A stretch of 64,000 bases of DNA from Petrolisthes cinctipes. Taxonomy: Eukaryota > Arthropoda > Malacostraca > Decapoda > Porcellanidae. Where the stretch lies: contig JAWQEG010000710.1 in NCBI GenBank assembly GCA_033782935.1, positions 2,418,001 to 2,482,000 of the forward strand. The letters run 5' to 3'. A program made the translations under genes and the position numbers. Within the stretch, counting starts at the first letter, position 1, and every line of letters begins with the position of its first letter. The notes beneath the pieces are model-generated. The model saw only the letters and a list, made by a program, of their open reading frames with translations, searched no databases and had not been told where the DNA came from. Shown here piece after piece: positions 1 through 13,514 of this stretch.

Positions 1-61
1 CATAAAATATCGATTTTGAGCATGTTTTGGGTCTGTATCTTGAAAAAATTTTTGCAAGGAG

Positions 62-237
62 TAGGCATGTACAGATCGCTTCTGGGACACAAAAATACCG
101 AATTTTTGGGTGTTTTGAGCCTGAATTTGAGATATAAACGGGTACAGAACATGCATGCACATATCGACTTGGGACACTTAAGATATCGATTTTTAGCATG
201 TTTTGAGCCTATATTTTATAAACATTCTAGCACTGAG
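62..237. repeat. Representative full-length A monomer, 176 bp
   Basis: I set monomer boundaries at the t of taggcatg. The following boundaries fall at 238, 414, 590 and 767, giving 176, 176, 176 and 177 bp; the 177 comes from one extra t in a T-run near 645. Order of landmarks: taggcatgtacagatcg, cttctgggac, first aaaata-tcga motif, gttttgagcctgaattt, gagatataaacgggtac, gcatgcacatatcgac, second motif, agcatgttttg, and a variable tail before the next boundary. The tail (for example aatactctaacacgg, aacattctaagaagg or atattctagcactg) is the most useful region for telling monomer subtypes apart. Confidence 0.93.
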
Positions 238-3230
238 TAGGCATGTACAAATCGTTTCTGGGACCAAAAAACATCGAATTTTTGGGTGTTTTGAGCCTGA
301 ATTTGGGATATAAACGGGTACAGAAGATGCATACACATATTGACTTTTTGCACCTAAAATATCGATTTTGAACATGTTTTGGGTCTGTATCTTCAAAACA
401 TTCTAAGAAGGAGTAGGCATGTACAGATCGCTTCTGGGACACAAAAATATCTAATTTTCGTGTGTTTTGAGTCTGAATTTGAGATATAAACGGGTACAGA
501 AGATGCAAGCACATATCGACTTTGGGCACCCAAAATATCGATTTTTAGCATGTTTTGGGCCTATATTTTGAAAATACTCTAACACGGAGTAGGGATGTAC
601 AGATCGCTTCTGGGACACATAAATATCGAATTTTAGGGTGTTTTTGAGCCTGAATTTGAGATATAAACGGGTACAGAAGATGCATGCACATATCGACTTT
701 TTGCACCTAAAATATCGATTTTGAGCATGTTTTGGGTCTATATTTTGAAAACATTCTAGCAAAGAGTAGGCATGTACAGATTGCTTCTGGGACCCAAAAA
801 TATCGAATTTTCGGGTGTTTTGAGCCTGAATTTGAGATATAAACGGGTACAGAAGATGCATGCACATATCGACTTTTTGCACCTAAAATATCGATTTTGA
901 GCATGTTTTGGGTCTGTATCTTGAAAACATTCTAAGAAGGAGTAGGCATGTACAGATCGCTTCTGGGACGCAAAAATATCTAATTTTCGGGTGTTTTGAG
1001 TCTGAATTTGAGATATAAACGGGTACAGAAGATGCAAGCACATATCGACTTTGGGCACCCAAAATATCGATTTTTAGCATGTTTTGAGCCTATATTTTGA
1101 AAGTACTCTAACACGGAGTAGGCATGTACAGATCGCTTCTGGGACACAAAAATATCGAATTTTCGGGTGTTTTGAGCCTGAATTTGAGATATAAACGGGT
1201 ACAGAAGATGCATGCACATATCGACATTTTGCACATAAAATATCGATTTTTAGCATGTTTTGGGCCTATATTTTGAAAATATTCTAACACGGAGTAGGCA
1301 TGTACAGATCGCTTCTGGGACACAAAAATATCTAATTTTCGGGTGTTTTGAGCCTGAATTTGAGATATAAATGGGTACAGAAAATACATGCACATATCGA
1401 CTTTGGGTACCAAAAATATCAATTTTTAGTATGTTTTGGGCCAATATTTTGAAAATATTCTAGCACTGAGTATGCATGTACAGATCGCTTCTGGGACGCA
1501 AAAATATCTAATTTTCGGGTGTTTTGAGTCTGAATTTGAGATATAAACGGGTACAGAAGATGCAAGCACATATCGACTTTGGGCACCCAAAATATCGATT
1601 TTTAGCATGTTTTGAGCCTATATTTTGAAAGTACTCTAACACGGAGTAGGCATGTACAGATCGCTTCTGGGACACAAAAATATCGAATTTTTGGGTGTTT
1701 TGAGCCTGAATTTGAGATATAAACGGGTACAGAAGATGCATGCACATATCGACTTTGGGTACCAAAAATATCAATTTTTAGCATGTTTTGGGCCTATATT
1801 TTGAAAATACTCTAACACGGAGTAGGCATGTACAGATCGCTTCTGGGACACATAAATATCGAATTTTAGAGTGTTTTGAGCCTGAATTTGAGATATAAAC
1901 GGGTACAGAAGATGCATGCACATATCTACTTTTTGCACCTAAAATATCGATTTTGAGCATGTTTTGGGTCTATATTTTGAAAACATTCTAGCAAAGAATA
2001 GGCATGTACAGATTGCTTCTGGGACCCAAAAATATCGAATTTTCGGGTGTTTTGAGCCTGAATTTGAGATATAAACGGGTACAGAAGATGCATGCACATA
2101 TCGACATTTTGCACATAAAATATCGATTTTTAGCATGTTTTGGGCCTATATTTTGAAAATATTCTAACACGGAGTAGGCATGTACAGATCGCTTCTGGGA
2201 CACAAAAATATCTAATTTTCGGGTGTTTTGAGCCTGAATTTGAGATATAAATGGGTACAGAAAATACATGCACATATCGACTTTGGGTACCAAAAATATC
2301 AATTTTTAGTATGTTTTGGGCCAATATTTTGAAAATATTCTAGCACTGAGTATGCATGTACAGATCGCTTCTGGGACGCAAAAATATCTAATTTTCGGGT
2401 GTTTTGAGTCTGAATTTGAGATATAAACGGGTACAGAAGATGCAAGCACATATCGACTTTGGGCACCCAAAATATCGATTTTTAGCATGTTTTGAGCCTA
2501 TATTTTGAAAGTACTCTAACACGGAGTAGGCATGTACAGATCGCTTCTGGGACACAAAAATATCGAATTTTTGGGTGTTTTGAGCCTGAATTTGAGATAT
2601 AAACGGGTACAGAAGATGCATGCACATATCGACATTTTGCACATAAAATATCGATTTTTAGCATGTTTTGGGACTATATTTTGAAAATACTCTAACACGG
2701 AGTAGGCATGTACAGATCGCTTCTGGGACACAAAAATATCTAATTTTCGGGTGTTTTGAGCCTTAATTTGAGATATAAACGTATACAGAAGATGCAAGCA
2801 CATATCGACTTTGGGTACCAAAAATATCAATTTTTAGTATGTTTTGGGCCAATATTTTGAAAATATTCTAGCATTGAGTATGCATGTACAGATCGCTTCT
2901 GGGACCCAAAAATATTGAATTTTGGGGTGTTCTGAGCCTGAATTTGGGATATAAACGGGTACAAAAGATGTATGCACATATTGACTTTGGACACATAAAA
3001 TATCGATTTTTATCATATTTTAGGCCTATATTTTGAAAATATTCTAGCACTGAGTAGACATGTACAGATCGCTTCGGGGACCCAAAAATATTGAATTTTT
3101 GGGTGTTTTGAGCCTGCATTTGAGATATAAACGGGTACTGAAGATGCATGCACATAGCGACTTTTTGCACCTAAAATATCGAGTTTGAGCATGCTTTGGG
3201 TCTGTATTTTGAAAACATTCTAGCTAAGAG

Positions 3231-3328
3231 TAGGCATGTACAGATCGGTTCTGGGACCCAAGAATATCGAAATTATCGATTTTTAGCATGTTTTGAGCCT
3301 ATATTTTGTAAAACATTCTAGAACTGAG
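3231..3328. repeat. D monomer (98 bp, 78 bp deleted), HOR A copy 1
   Basis: The boundary-to-boundary distance is 98 bp. The sequence passes from the first half-monomer start (gaatatcgaaa) straight into the second (ttatcgattttt), so both breakpoints lie at the two copies of the atatcga motif. The loss is 78 bp, equal to one 88-bp half less about 10 bp, and leaves two atatcga-like motifs side by side. Confidence 0.9.
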
Positions 3329-4597
3329 TAGGCATGTACAGATCGCTTCTGGGACCCAAAAATATTGAATTTTCCGTTGTTTTGAGCGTGAATTTGAGAT
3401 TTAAACGGGTACTGAAGATGCATGCAGATATCGACATTTTGCACATAAAATATCGATTTTGAGCATGTTTTGGGTCTGTATCTTGAAAAAATTTTTGCAA
3501 GGAGTAGGCATGTACAGATCGCTTCTGGGACACAAAAATACCGAATTTTTGGGTGTTTTGAGCCTGAATTTGAGATATAAACGGGTACAGAACATGCATG
3601 CACATATCGACTTGGGACACTTAAGATATCGATTTTTAGCATGTTTTGAGCCTATATTTTATAAACATTCTAGCACTGAGTAGGCATGTACAAATCGTTT
3701 CTGGGACCAAAAAACATCGAATTTTTGGGTGTTTTGAGCCTGAATTTGGGATATAAACGGGTACAGAAGATGCATACACATATTGACTTTTTGCACCTAA
3801 AATATCGATTTTGAACATGTTTTGGGTCTGTATCTTCAAAACATTCTAAGAAGGAGTAGGCATGTACAGATCGCTTCTGGGACACAAAAATATCTAATTT
3901 TCGTGTGTTTTGAGTCTGAATTTGAGATATAAACGGGTACAGAAGATGCAAGCACATATCGACTTTGGGCACCCAAAATATCGATTTTTAGCATGTTTTG
4001 GGCCTATATTTTGAAAATACTCTAACACGGAGTAGGGATGTACAGATCGCTTCTGGGACACATAAATATCGAATTTTAGGGTGTTTTTGAGCCTGAATTT
4101 GAGATATAAACGGGTACAGAAGATGCATGCACATATCGACTTTTTGCACCTAAAATATCGATTTTGAGCATGTTTTGGGTCTATATTTTGAAAACATTCT
4201 AGCAAAGAGTAGGCATGTACAGATTGCTTCTGGGACCCAAAAATATCGAATTTTCGGGTGTTTTGAGCCTGAATTTGAGATATAAACGGGTACAGAAGAT
4301 GCATGCACATATCGACTTTTTGCACCTAAAATATCGATTTTGAGCATGTTTTGGGTCTGTATCTTGAAAACATTCTAAGAAGGAGTAGGCATGTACAGAT
4401 CGCTTCTGGGACGCAAAAATATCTAATTTTCGGGTGTTTTGAGTCTGAATTTGAGATATAAACGGGTACAGAAGATGCAAGCACATATCGACTTTGGGCA
4501 CCCAAAATATCGATTTTTAGCATGTTTTGAGCCTATATTTTGAAAGTACTCTAACACGGAGTAGGCATGTACAGATCGCTTCTGGGACACAAAAATA

Positions 4598-5402
4598 TCG
4601 AATTTTCGGGTGTTTTGAGCCTGAATTTGAGATATAAACGGGTACAGAAGATGCATGCACATATCGACATTTTGCACATAAAATATCGATTTTTAGCATG
4701 TTTTGGGCCTATATTTTGAAAATATTCTAACACGGAGTAGGCATGTACAGATCGCTTCTGGGACACAAAAATATCTAATTTTCGGGTGTTTTGAGCCTGA
4801 ATTTGAGATATAAATGGGTACAGAAAATACATGCACATATCGACTTTGGGTACCAAAAATATCAATTTTTAGTATGTTTTGGGCCAATATTTTGAAAATA
4901 TTCTAGCACTGAGTATGCATGTACAGATCGCTTCTGGGACGCAAAAATATCTAATTTTCGGGTGTTTTGAGTCTGAATTTGAGATATAAACGGGTACAGA
5001 AGATGCAAGCACATATCGACTTTGGGCACCCAAAATATCGATTTTTAGCATGTTTTGAGCCTATATTTTGAAAGTACTCTAACACGGAGTAGGCATGTAC
5101 AGATCGCTTCTGGGACACAAAAATATCGAATTTTTGGGTGTTTTGAGCCTGAATTTGAGATATAAACGGGTACAGAAGATGCATGCACATATCGACATTT
5201 TGCACATAAAATATCGATTTTTAGCATGTTTTGGGACTATATTTTGAAAATACTCTAACACGGAGTAGGCATGTACAGATCGCTTCTGGGACACAAAAAT
5301 ATCTAATTTTCGGGTGTTTTGAGCCTTAATTTGAGATATAAACGGATACAGAAGATGCAAGCACATATCGACTTTGGGTACCAAAAATATCAATTTTTAG
5401 CA
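4598..5402. repeat. Internal duplication in HOR A copy 2, first segment
   Basis: About 800 bp here recur at 5,654-6,458, a distance of six monomers, with no difference I could see in the parts compared. It shows a second level of duplication inside a higher-order unit. Confidence 0.8.
5195..5370. repeat. Extra monomer in HOR A copy 2 (176 bp indel between copies)
   Basis: Copy 1 passes directly from a catatcgac context into the tttgggtaccaaaaat variant (around 1,752), whereas copy 2 contains one whole additional monomer first. The size is exactly one repeat, which fits unequal exchange between out-of-register monomers. Loss in copy 1 is the simpler reading, because the second internal segment of both copies still has the longer arrangement. 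Confidence 0.75.
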
Positions 5403-5653
5403 TGTTTTGGGCCTATATTTTGAAAATACTCTAACACGGAGTAGGCATGTACAGATCGCTTCTGGGACACATAAATATCGAATTTTAGAGTGTTTTGAGC
5501 CTGAATTTGAGATATAAACGGGTACAGAAGATGCATGCACATATCTACTTTTTGCACCTAAAATATCGATTTTGAGCATGTTTTGGGTCTATATTTTGAA
5601 AACATTCTAGCAAAGAATAGGCATGTACAGATTGCTTCTGGGACCCAAAAATA

Positions 5654-6458
5654 TCGAATTTTCGGGTGTTTTGAGCCTGAATTTGAGATATAAACGGGTA
5701 CAGAAGATGCATGCACATATCGACATTTTGCACATAAAATATCGATTTTTAGCATGTTTTGGGCCTATATTTTGAAAATATTCTAACACGGAGTAGGCAT
5801 GTACAGATCGCTTCTGGGACACAAAAATATCTAATTTTCGGGTGTTTTGAGCCTGAATTTGAGATATAAATGGGTACAGAAAATACATGCACATATCGAC
5901 TTTGGGTACCAAAAATATCAATTTTTAGTATGTTTTGGGCCAATATTTTGAAAATATTCTAGCACTGAGTATGCATGTACAGATCGCTTCTGGGACGCAA
6001 AAATATCTAATTTTCGGGTGTTTTGAGTCTGAATTTGAGATATAAACGGGTACAGAAGATGCAAGCACATATCGACTTTGGGCACCCAAAATATCGATTT
6101 TTAGCATGTTTTGAGCCTATATTTTGAAAGTACTCTAACACGGAGTAGGCATGTACAGATCGCTTCTGGGACACAAAAATATCGAATTTTTGGGTGTTTT
6201 GAGCCTGAATTTGAGATATAAACGGGTACAGAAGATGCATGCACATATCGACATTTTGCACATAAAATATCGATTTTTAGCATGTTTTGGGACTATATTT
6301 TGAAAATACTCTAACACGGAGTAGGCATGTACAGATCGCTTCTGGGACACAAAAATATCTAATTTTCGGGTGTTTTGAGCCTTAATTTGAGATATAAACG
6401 GATACAGAAGATGCAAGCACATATCGACTTTGGGTACCAAAAATATCAATTTTTAGTA
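5654..6458. repeat. Internal duplication in HOR A copy 2, second segment
   Basis: Partner of 4,598-5,402. The segments diverge on the right at the variant agcatg (about 5,400) versus agtatg (about 6,457), and on the left at aaaatatc-gaattttcggg, before which the monomers belong to different subtypes. Confidence 0.8.
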
Positions 6459-6849
6459 TGTTTTGGGCCAATATTTTGAAAATATTCTAGCATTGAGTAT
6501 GCATGTACAGATCGCTTCTGGGACCCAAAAATATTGAATTTTGGGGTGTTCTGAGCCTGAATTTGGGATATAAACGGGTACAAAAGATGTATGCACATAT
6601 TGACTTTGGACACATAAAATATCGATTTTTATCATATTTTAGGCCTATATTTTGAAAATATTCTAGCACTGAGTAGACATGTACAGATCGCTTCGGGGAC
6701 CCAAAAATATTGAATTTTTGGGTGTTTTGAGCCTGCATTTGAGATATAAACGGGTACTGAAGATGCATGCACATAGCGACTTTTTGCACCTAAAATATCG
6801 AGTTTGAGCATGCTTTGGGTCTGTATTTTGAAAACATTCTAGCTAAGAG

Positions 6850-6947
6850 TAGGCATGTACAGATCGGTTCTGGGACCCAAGAATATCGAAATTATCGATT
6901 TTTAGCATGTTTTGAGCCTATATTTTGTAAAACATTCTAGAACTGAG
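6850..6947. repeat. D monomer, HOR A copy 2
   Basis: Same junction and length as at 3,231, displaced by 3,619 bp. It marks the end of the HOR A unit. Confidence 0.9.
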
Positions 6948-7062
6948 TAGGCATGTACAGATCGCTTCTGGGACCCAAAAATATTGAATTTTCCGTTGTT
7001 TTGAGCGTGAATTTGAGATTTAAACGGGTACTGAAGATGCATGCAGATATCGACATTTTGCA

Positions 7063-8242
7063 CATAAAATATCGATTTTGAGCATGTTTTGGGTCTGTAT
7101 CTTGAAAAAATTTTTGCAAGGAGTAGGCATGTACAGATCGCTTCTGGGACACAAAAATACCGAATTTTTGGGTGTTTTGAGCCTGAATTTGAGATATAAA
7201 CGGGTACAGAACATGCATGCACATATCGACTTGGGACACTTAAGATATCGATTTTTAGCATGTTTTGAGCCTATATTTTATAAACATTCTAGCACTGAGT
7301 AGGCATGTACAAATCGTTTCTGGGACCAAAAAACATCGAATTTTTGGGTGTTTTGAGCCTGAATTTGGGATATAAACGGGTACAGAAGATGCATACACAT
7401 ATTGACTTTTTGCACCTAAAATATCGATTTTGAACATGTTTTGGGTCTGTATCTTCAAAACATTCTAAGAAGGAGTAGGCATGTACAGATCGCTTCTGGG
7501 ACACAAAAATATCTAATTTTCGTGTGTTTTGAGTCTGAATTTGAGATATAAACGGGTACAGAAGATGCAAGCACATATCGACTTTGGGCACCCAAAATAT
7601 CGATTTTTAGCATGTTTTGGGCCTATATTTTGAAAATACTCTAACACGGAGTAGGGATGTACAGATCGCTTCTGGGACACATAAATATCGAATTTTAGGG
7701 TGTTTTTGAGCCTGAATTTGAGATATAAACGGGTACAGAAGATGCATGCACATATCGACTTTTTGCACCTAAAATATCGATTTTGAGCATGTTTTGGGTC
7801 TATATTTTGAAAACATTCTAGCAAAGAGTAGGCATGTACAGATTGCTTCTGGGACCCAAAAATATCGAATTTTCGGGTGTTTTGAGCCTGAATTTGAGAT
7901 ATAAACGGGTACAGAAGATGCATGCACATATCGACTTTTTGCACCTAAAATATCGATTTTGAGCATGTTTTGGGTCTGTATCTTGAAAACATTCTAAGAA
8001 GGAGTAGGCATGTACAGATCGCTTCTGGGACGCAAAAATATCTAATTTTCGGGTGTTTTGAGTCTGAATTTGAGATATAAACGGGTACAGAAGATGCAAG
8101 CACATATCGACTTTGGGCACCCAAAATATCGATTTTTAGCATGTTTTGAGCCTATATTTTGAAAGTACTCTAACACGGAGTAGGCATGTACAGATCGCTT
8201 CTGGGACACAAAAATATCGAATTTTCGGGTGTTTTGAGCCTG
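7063..8242. repeat. HOR A, copy 3, truncated
   Basis: It follows HOR A for about 1,180 bp. At 8,243 it switches (gcctgcattt in place of gcctgaattt) to monomers of another arrangement that begin with cttgggacacttaatat. The switch falls inside a monomer in register, as expected for homologous exchange between repeats. Confidence 0.85.
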
Positions 8243-8419
8243 CATTTGAGATATAAACGGGTACAGAACATGCATGCACATATCGACTTGGGACACTTAA
8301 TATATCGATTTTTAGCATGTTTTGAGCCTATATTTTATAAACATTCTAGCACTGAGTAGGCATGTACAAATCGTTTCTGGGACCCAAAAACATCGAATTT
8401 TAGGGTGTTTTGAGCCTGA

Positions 8420-9051
8420 ATTTGAGATATAAACGGGTACAGAAGATGCATGCACATAGCGACTTTTTGCACCTAAAATATCGATTTTGAGCATGCTTTG
8501 AGTCTGTATTTTGAAAACATTCTAGCAAAGAGTAGACATGTACAGATCGGATCAGGGACCCAAGAATATCGAAATTATCGATTTTTAGCATGTTTTGAGC
8601 CTATATTTTGAAAAACATTCTAGAACTGAGTAGGCATGTACAGATCGCTTCTGGGACCCAAAAATATTGAATTTTCCGTTGTTTTGAGCGTGAATTTGAG
8701 ATTTAAACGGGTACTGAAGATGCATGCAGATATCGACTTAATGCACATAAAATATCAATTTTGAGCATGTTTTGGGTCTGTATCTTGAAAACATTTTTGC
8801 AAGGAGTAGGCATGTACAGATCGCTTCTGGGACACAAAAATACCGAATTTTTGGGTGTTTTGAGCCTGAATTTGAGATATAAACGGGTACAGAACATGCA
8901 TGCACATATCGACTTGGGACACTTAATATATCGATTTTTAGCATGTTTTGAGCCTATATTTTATAAACATTCTAGCACTTAGTAGGCATGTACAAATCGT
9001 TTCTGGGACCCAAAAACATCGAATTTTTGGGTGTTTTGAGCCTGAATTTGA
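8420..9051. repeat. 1,682-bp-spaced repeat, first copy
   Basis: It matches 10,102-10,733 with scattered substitutions. The spacing equals nine full monomers plus one D monomer. It includes the D monomer at 8,533 and the cttaatgcacataaaat variant. Confidence 0.8.
8533..8630. repeat. D monomer, mosaic block
   Basis: 98 bp, same junction as at 3,231, but with the private variant gatcggatcaggg at its start, shared only with 10,215. This distinguishes a sub-lineage of D monomers. Confidence 0.9.
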
Positions 9052-10101
9052 GATATAAACGGGTACAGAAAATACATGCACATATCGACTTTGGGTACCA
9101 AAAATATCAATTTTTAGTATGTTTTGGGCCAATATTTTTAAAATATTCTAGCACTGAGTATGCATGTACAGATCGCTTCTGGGACCCAAAAATATTGAAT
9201 TTTAGGGTGTTTTGAGCCTGTATTTGAGATATAAACGGGTACAAAAGATGCATGCACATATCGACTTTTTGCACCTAAAATATCGATTTTGAGCATGTTT
9301 TGGGTCTGTATCTTGAAAACATTCTAAGAAGGAGTAGGCATGTACAGATCGCTTCTGGGACGCAAAAATATCTAATTTTCGGGTGTTTTGAGTCTGAATT
9401 TGAGATATAAACGGGTACAGAAGATGCAAGCACATATCGACTTTGGGCACCCAAAATATCGATTTTTAGCATGTTTTGAGCCTATATTTTGAAAGTACTC
9501 TAACACGGAGTAGGCATGTACAGATCGCTTCTGGGACACAAAAATATCGAATTTTTGGGTGTTTTGAGCCTGAATTTGAGATATAAACGGGTACAGAAGA
9601 TGCATGCACAAATCGACATTTTGCACATAAAATATCGATTTTTAGCATGTTTTGGGCCTATATTTTGAAAATACTCTAACACGGAGTAAGCATGTACAGA
9701 TCGCTTCTGGGACACAAAAATATTGAATTTTCGGGTGTTTTGAGCCTTAATTTGAGATATAAACGGATACAGAAGATGCAAGCACATATCGACTTTGGGT
9801 ACCAAAAATATCAATTTTTAGTATGTTTTGGGCCAATATTTTGAAAATATTCTAGCACTGAGTATGCATGTACAGATCGCTTCTGGGACCCAAAAATATT
9901 GAATTTTGGGGTGTTCTGAGCCTGAATTTGGGATATAAACGGGTACAAAAGATGTATGCACATATTGACTTTGGACACCTAAAATATCGATTTTTATCAT
10001 ATTTTAGGCCTATATTTTGAAAATATTCTAGCACTGAGTAGACATGTACAGATCGCTTTGGGGACCCCAAAATATTGAATTTTTGGGTGTTTTGAGCCTG
10101 C

Positions 10102-10733
10102 ATTTGAGATATAAACGGGTACAGAAGATGCATGCACATAGCGACATTTTGCACCTAAAATATCGATTTTGAGCATGCTGTGAGTCTGTATTTTGAAAAC
10201 ATTCTAGCAAAGAGTAGACATGTACAGATCGGATCAGGGACCCAAGAATATCGAAATTATCGATTTTTAGCATGTTTTGAGCCTATATTTTGAAAAACAT
10301 TCTAGAACTGAGTAGGCATGTACAGATCGCTTCTGGGACCCAAAAATATTGAATTTTCCGTTGTTTTGAGCGTGAATTTGAGATTTAAACGGGTACTGAA
10401 GATGCATGCAGATATCGACTTAATGCACATAAAATATCAATTTTGAGCATGTTTTGGGTCTGTATCTTGAAAACATTTTTGCAAGGAGTAGGCATGTACA
10501 GATCGCTTCTGGGACACAAAAATACCGAATTTTTGGGTGTTTTGAGCCTGAATTTGAGATATAAACGGGTACAGAACATGCATGCACATATCTTCTTGGG
10601 ACACTTAATATATCGATTTTTAGCATGTTTTGAGCCTATATTTTATAAACATTCTAGCACTGAGTAGGCATGTACAAATCGTTTCTGGGACCCAAAAACA
10701 TCGAATTTTTGGGTGTTTTGAGCCTGAATTTGA
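10102..10733. repeat. 1,682-bp-spaced repeat, second copy
   Basis: Partner of 8,420-9,051. It ends where aaaaggggacaaaag replaces the usual aaacgggtacagaag. Confidence 0.8.
10215..10312. repeat. D monomer, mosaic block
   Basis: 98 bp with the gatcggatcaggg variant, copied with the 1,682-bp-spaced segment. Confidence 0.9.
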
Positions 10734-10783
10734 GATATAAAAGGGGACAAAAGATGCATATACATATTGACTTTTTGCACCTA

Positions 10784-11301
10784 AAATATCGATTTTGAGC
10801 ATGTTTTGGGTCTATATTTTGAAAACATTCTAGCACTGAGTAGACATGTACAGATCGCTTCGGGGACCCAAAAATATTGAATTTTTGGGTGTTTTGAGCC
10901 TGTATTTGAGATATAAACGGGTACAAAAGATGTATGGACATATCGACTTTGGACAACTAAAATATGGATTTTTAGCATGTTTTAAGCTTATATTTTGAAA
11001 ATGTTCTAGCACTGAGTATGCATGTACAGATTGCTTCTGGGACCCAAAAATATTGAATTTTGGGGTGTTCTGAGCCTTAATTTGGGATATAAACGGGCAC
11101 AAAAGATGTATGCACATATCGACTTTGGACACCTAAAATATCGATTTTTATCATATTTTAGGCCTATATTTTGAAAATATTCTAGCACTGAGTAGACATG
11201 TACAGATCGCTTCGCGGACCCAAAAATATTGAATTTTTGGGTGTTTTGAGCCTGCATTTGAGATATAAACGGGTACTGAAGATGCATGCACATATCGACT
11301 T
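10784..11301. repeat. 2,112-bp-spaced repeat, first copy
   Basis: It matches 12,896-13,413 at a distance of twelve monomers. Diagnostic variants include ctaaaatatggattttt and ttttaag-ttatattt. Confidence 0.75.
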
Positions 11302-12339
11302 TGGGCACCCAAAATATCGATTTTGAGCATGTTTTGGGCCTATATTTTGAAAATACTCTAACACGGAGTAGCCATGTACAGATCGCTTCTGGAACACAAA
11401 AATATCGAATTTTCGGGTGTTTTGAGCCTGAATTTGAGATATAAACGAGTACAGAAGATGCATGCACATATCGACATTTTGCACATAAAATATCGATTTT
11501 TAGCATGTTTTGGGTCAATATTTTGAAAATACTCTAAAACGGAGTAGGCATGTACAGATCGCTTCTGGGACACAAAAATATCTAATTTTCGGGTGTTTTG
11601 AGCCTGAATTTGAGATATAAACGGGTACAGAAGATGCAAGCACATATTGACTTTGGGCACCCAAAATATCGATTTTTAGCATGTTTTGGGCCTGTATTTT
11701 AAAAATGCTCTAGCACGAAGTAGGCATGTACAGATCGCTTCTGGGACACAAAAATATCGAATTTTCGGGTGTTTCGAGCCTGAATTTGATATAGAAACGG
11801 GTACAGAAGATACATGCACATATCGACTTTGGGTACCAAAAATATCAATTTTTAGTATGTTTTGGGCCAATATTTTGAAAATATTCTAGCACTGAGTATT
11901 CATGTACAGATCGCTTCTGGGACCCAAAAATATTGAATTTTTGGGTGTTTTGAGCCTGCATTTGAGATATAAACGTGTACTGAAGATGCATTCACATATT
12001 GACTTTTTGCACCAAAAATATCGATTTTGAGCATGTTTTGGGTCTGTATCTTGAAAACATTCTAAGAAGGAGTAGGCATGTACAGATCGCTTCTGGGACG
12101 CAAAAATATTTAATTTTCGGGTGTTTTGAGTCTGAATTTGAGATATAAACGGGTACAGAAGATGCAAGCACATATCGACTTTGGGCACCCAAAATATTGA
12201 TTTTTAGCATGTTTTGGGCCTATATTTTGAAAATACTTTAACACGGAGTAGGCATGTACAGATCGCTTCTGGGACACAAAAATATCGAATTTTTGGGTGT
12301 TTTGAGCCTGAATTTGAGATATAAACGGGTACAGAAGAT

Positions 12340-12820
12340 GCATGCACATATCGACATTTTGCACATAAAATATCGATTTTTAGCATGTTTTGGGCCTATA
12401 TTTTGAAAATATTCCAACACGGAGTAGGCATGTACAGATCGCTTCTGGGACACAAAAATATCGAATTTTCGGGTGTTTCGAGCCTGAATTTGATATATAA
12501 ACGGGTACAGAAGATACATGCACATATCGACTTTGGGTACCAAAAATATCAATTTTTAGTATGTTTTGGGCCAATATTTTAAAAATATTCTAGCACTGAG
12601 TATGCATGTACAGATCGCTTCAGGGACCCAAAAATATTAAATTTTGGGGTGTTCTGAGCCTGAATTTGGGATAAAAACGGGTACAAAAGATGTATGCACA
12701 TATTGACTTTGGACACCTAAAATATCGATTTTTATCATATTTTAGGCCTATATTTTGAAAATATTCTAGCACTGAGTAGACATTTACAGATCGTTTCGGG
12801 GACCCAAAAATATTGAATTT
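12340..12820. repeat. 2,816-bp-spaced repeat, first copy
   Basis: It matches about 15,156-15,636, sixteen monomers away. The shared variants are ttccaacacgg/ctccaacacgg tails, gtttcgagcctg, and tttgatatataaac. Confidence 0.65.
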
Positions 12821-12895
12821 TCGGGAGTTTTGAGCCTGAATTTGAGATATAAACGGGTACAGAAGATGCATGCACATATCGAGTTTTTGCACCTA

Positions 12896-13413
12896 AAATA
12901 TCGATTTTGAGCATGTTTTGGGTCTATATTTTGAAAACATTCTAGCACTGAGTAGACATGTACAGATCGCTTCGGGGACCCAAAAATATTGAATTTTTGG
13001 GTGTTTTGAGTCTGTATTTGAGATATAAACGGGTACAAAAGATGTATGGACATATCGACTTTGGACAACTAAAATATGGATTTTTAGCATGTTTTAAGCC
13101 TATATTTTGAAAATGTTCTAGCACTGAGTATGCATGTACAGATTGCTTCTGGGACCCAAAAATATTGAATTTTGGGGTGTTATGAGCCTTAATTTGGGAT
13201 ATAAACGGGCACAAAAGATGTATGCACATATCGACTTTGGACACCTAAAATATCGATTTTTATCATATTTTAGGCCTATATTTTGAAAATATTGTAGCAC
13301 TGAGTAGACATGTACAGATCGCTTCGCGGACCCAAAAATATTGAATTTTTGGGTGTTTTGAGACTGCATTTGAGATATAAACGGGTACTGAAGATGCATG
13401 CACATATCGACTT
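12896..13413. repeat. 2,112-bp-spaced repeat, second copy
   Basis: Partner of 10,784-11,301, with a few substitutions such as ttatgagcc for ttctgagcc near 13,180. Confidence 0.75.
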
Positions 13414-13514
13414 TTTGCAACTAAAATATCGATTTTGAGCATGTTTTGGGTCTGTATTTTGAAAACATTCTAAGAAGGAGTAGGCATGTACAGATCGCTT
13501 CTGGGACGCAAAAA

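Larger units (their letters stand above)
1..3443. repeat. HOR A, copy 1 (3,443 bp)
   Basis: Position 1 corresponds to 3,444 and 7,063, and the sequence is essentially identical between copies. It contains 18 monomers of 176 bp, one of 177 and one 98-bp D monomer, which sum to 3,443. It lacks one monomer that copy 2 has, near copy-1 position 1,752. One substitution seen against copy 2 is gtatac at about 2,780 in place of ggatac. A block of about five monomers inside the unit is itself repeated at a distance of 880 bp (around 1,155-1,780 against 2,035-2,660). Confidence 0.92.
3444..7062. repeat. HOR A, copy 2 (3,619 bp)
   Basis: This copy is identical in order to copy 1 but longer by exactly one monomer (176 bp). 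Because of the extra monomer, its internal duplication lies at 1,056 bp (six monomers) instead of 880 bp. A 98-bp D monomer lies near its end at 6,850-6,947. Confidence 0.92.

Noticed and set aside
16..240. Plus-strand 74-codon open frame recurring at 3,459, 7,078 and, in variant form, 8,761, 10,443, 16,623, 19,987 and 24,055
   Set aside because: It recurs only because the HOR recurs. It crosses a monomer boundary, has no domain and shows no sign of codon selection.
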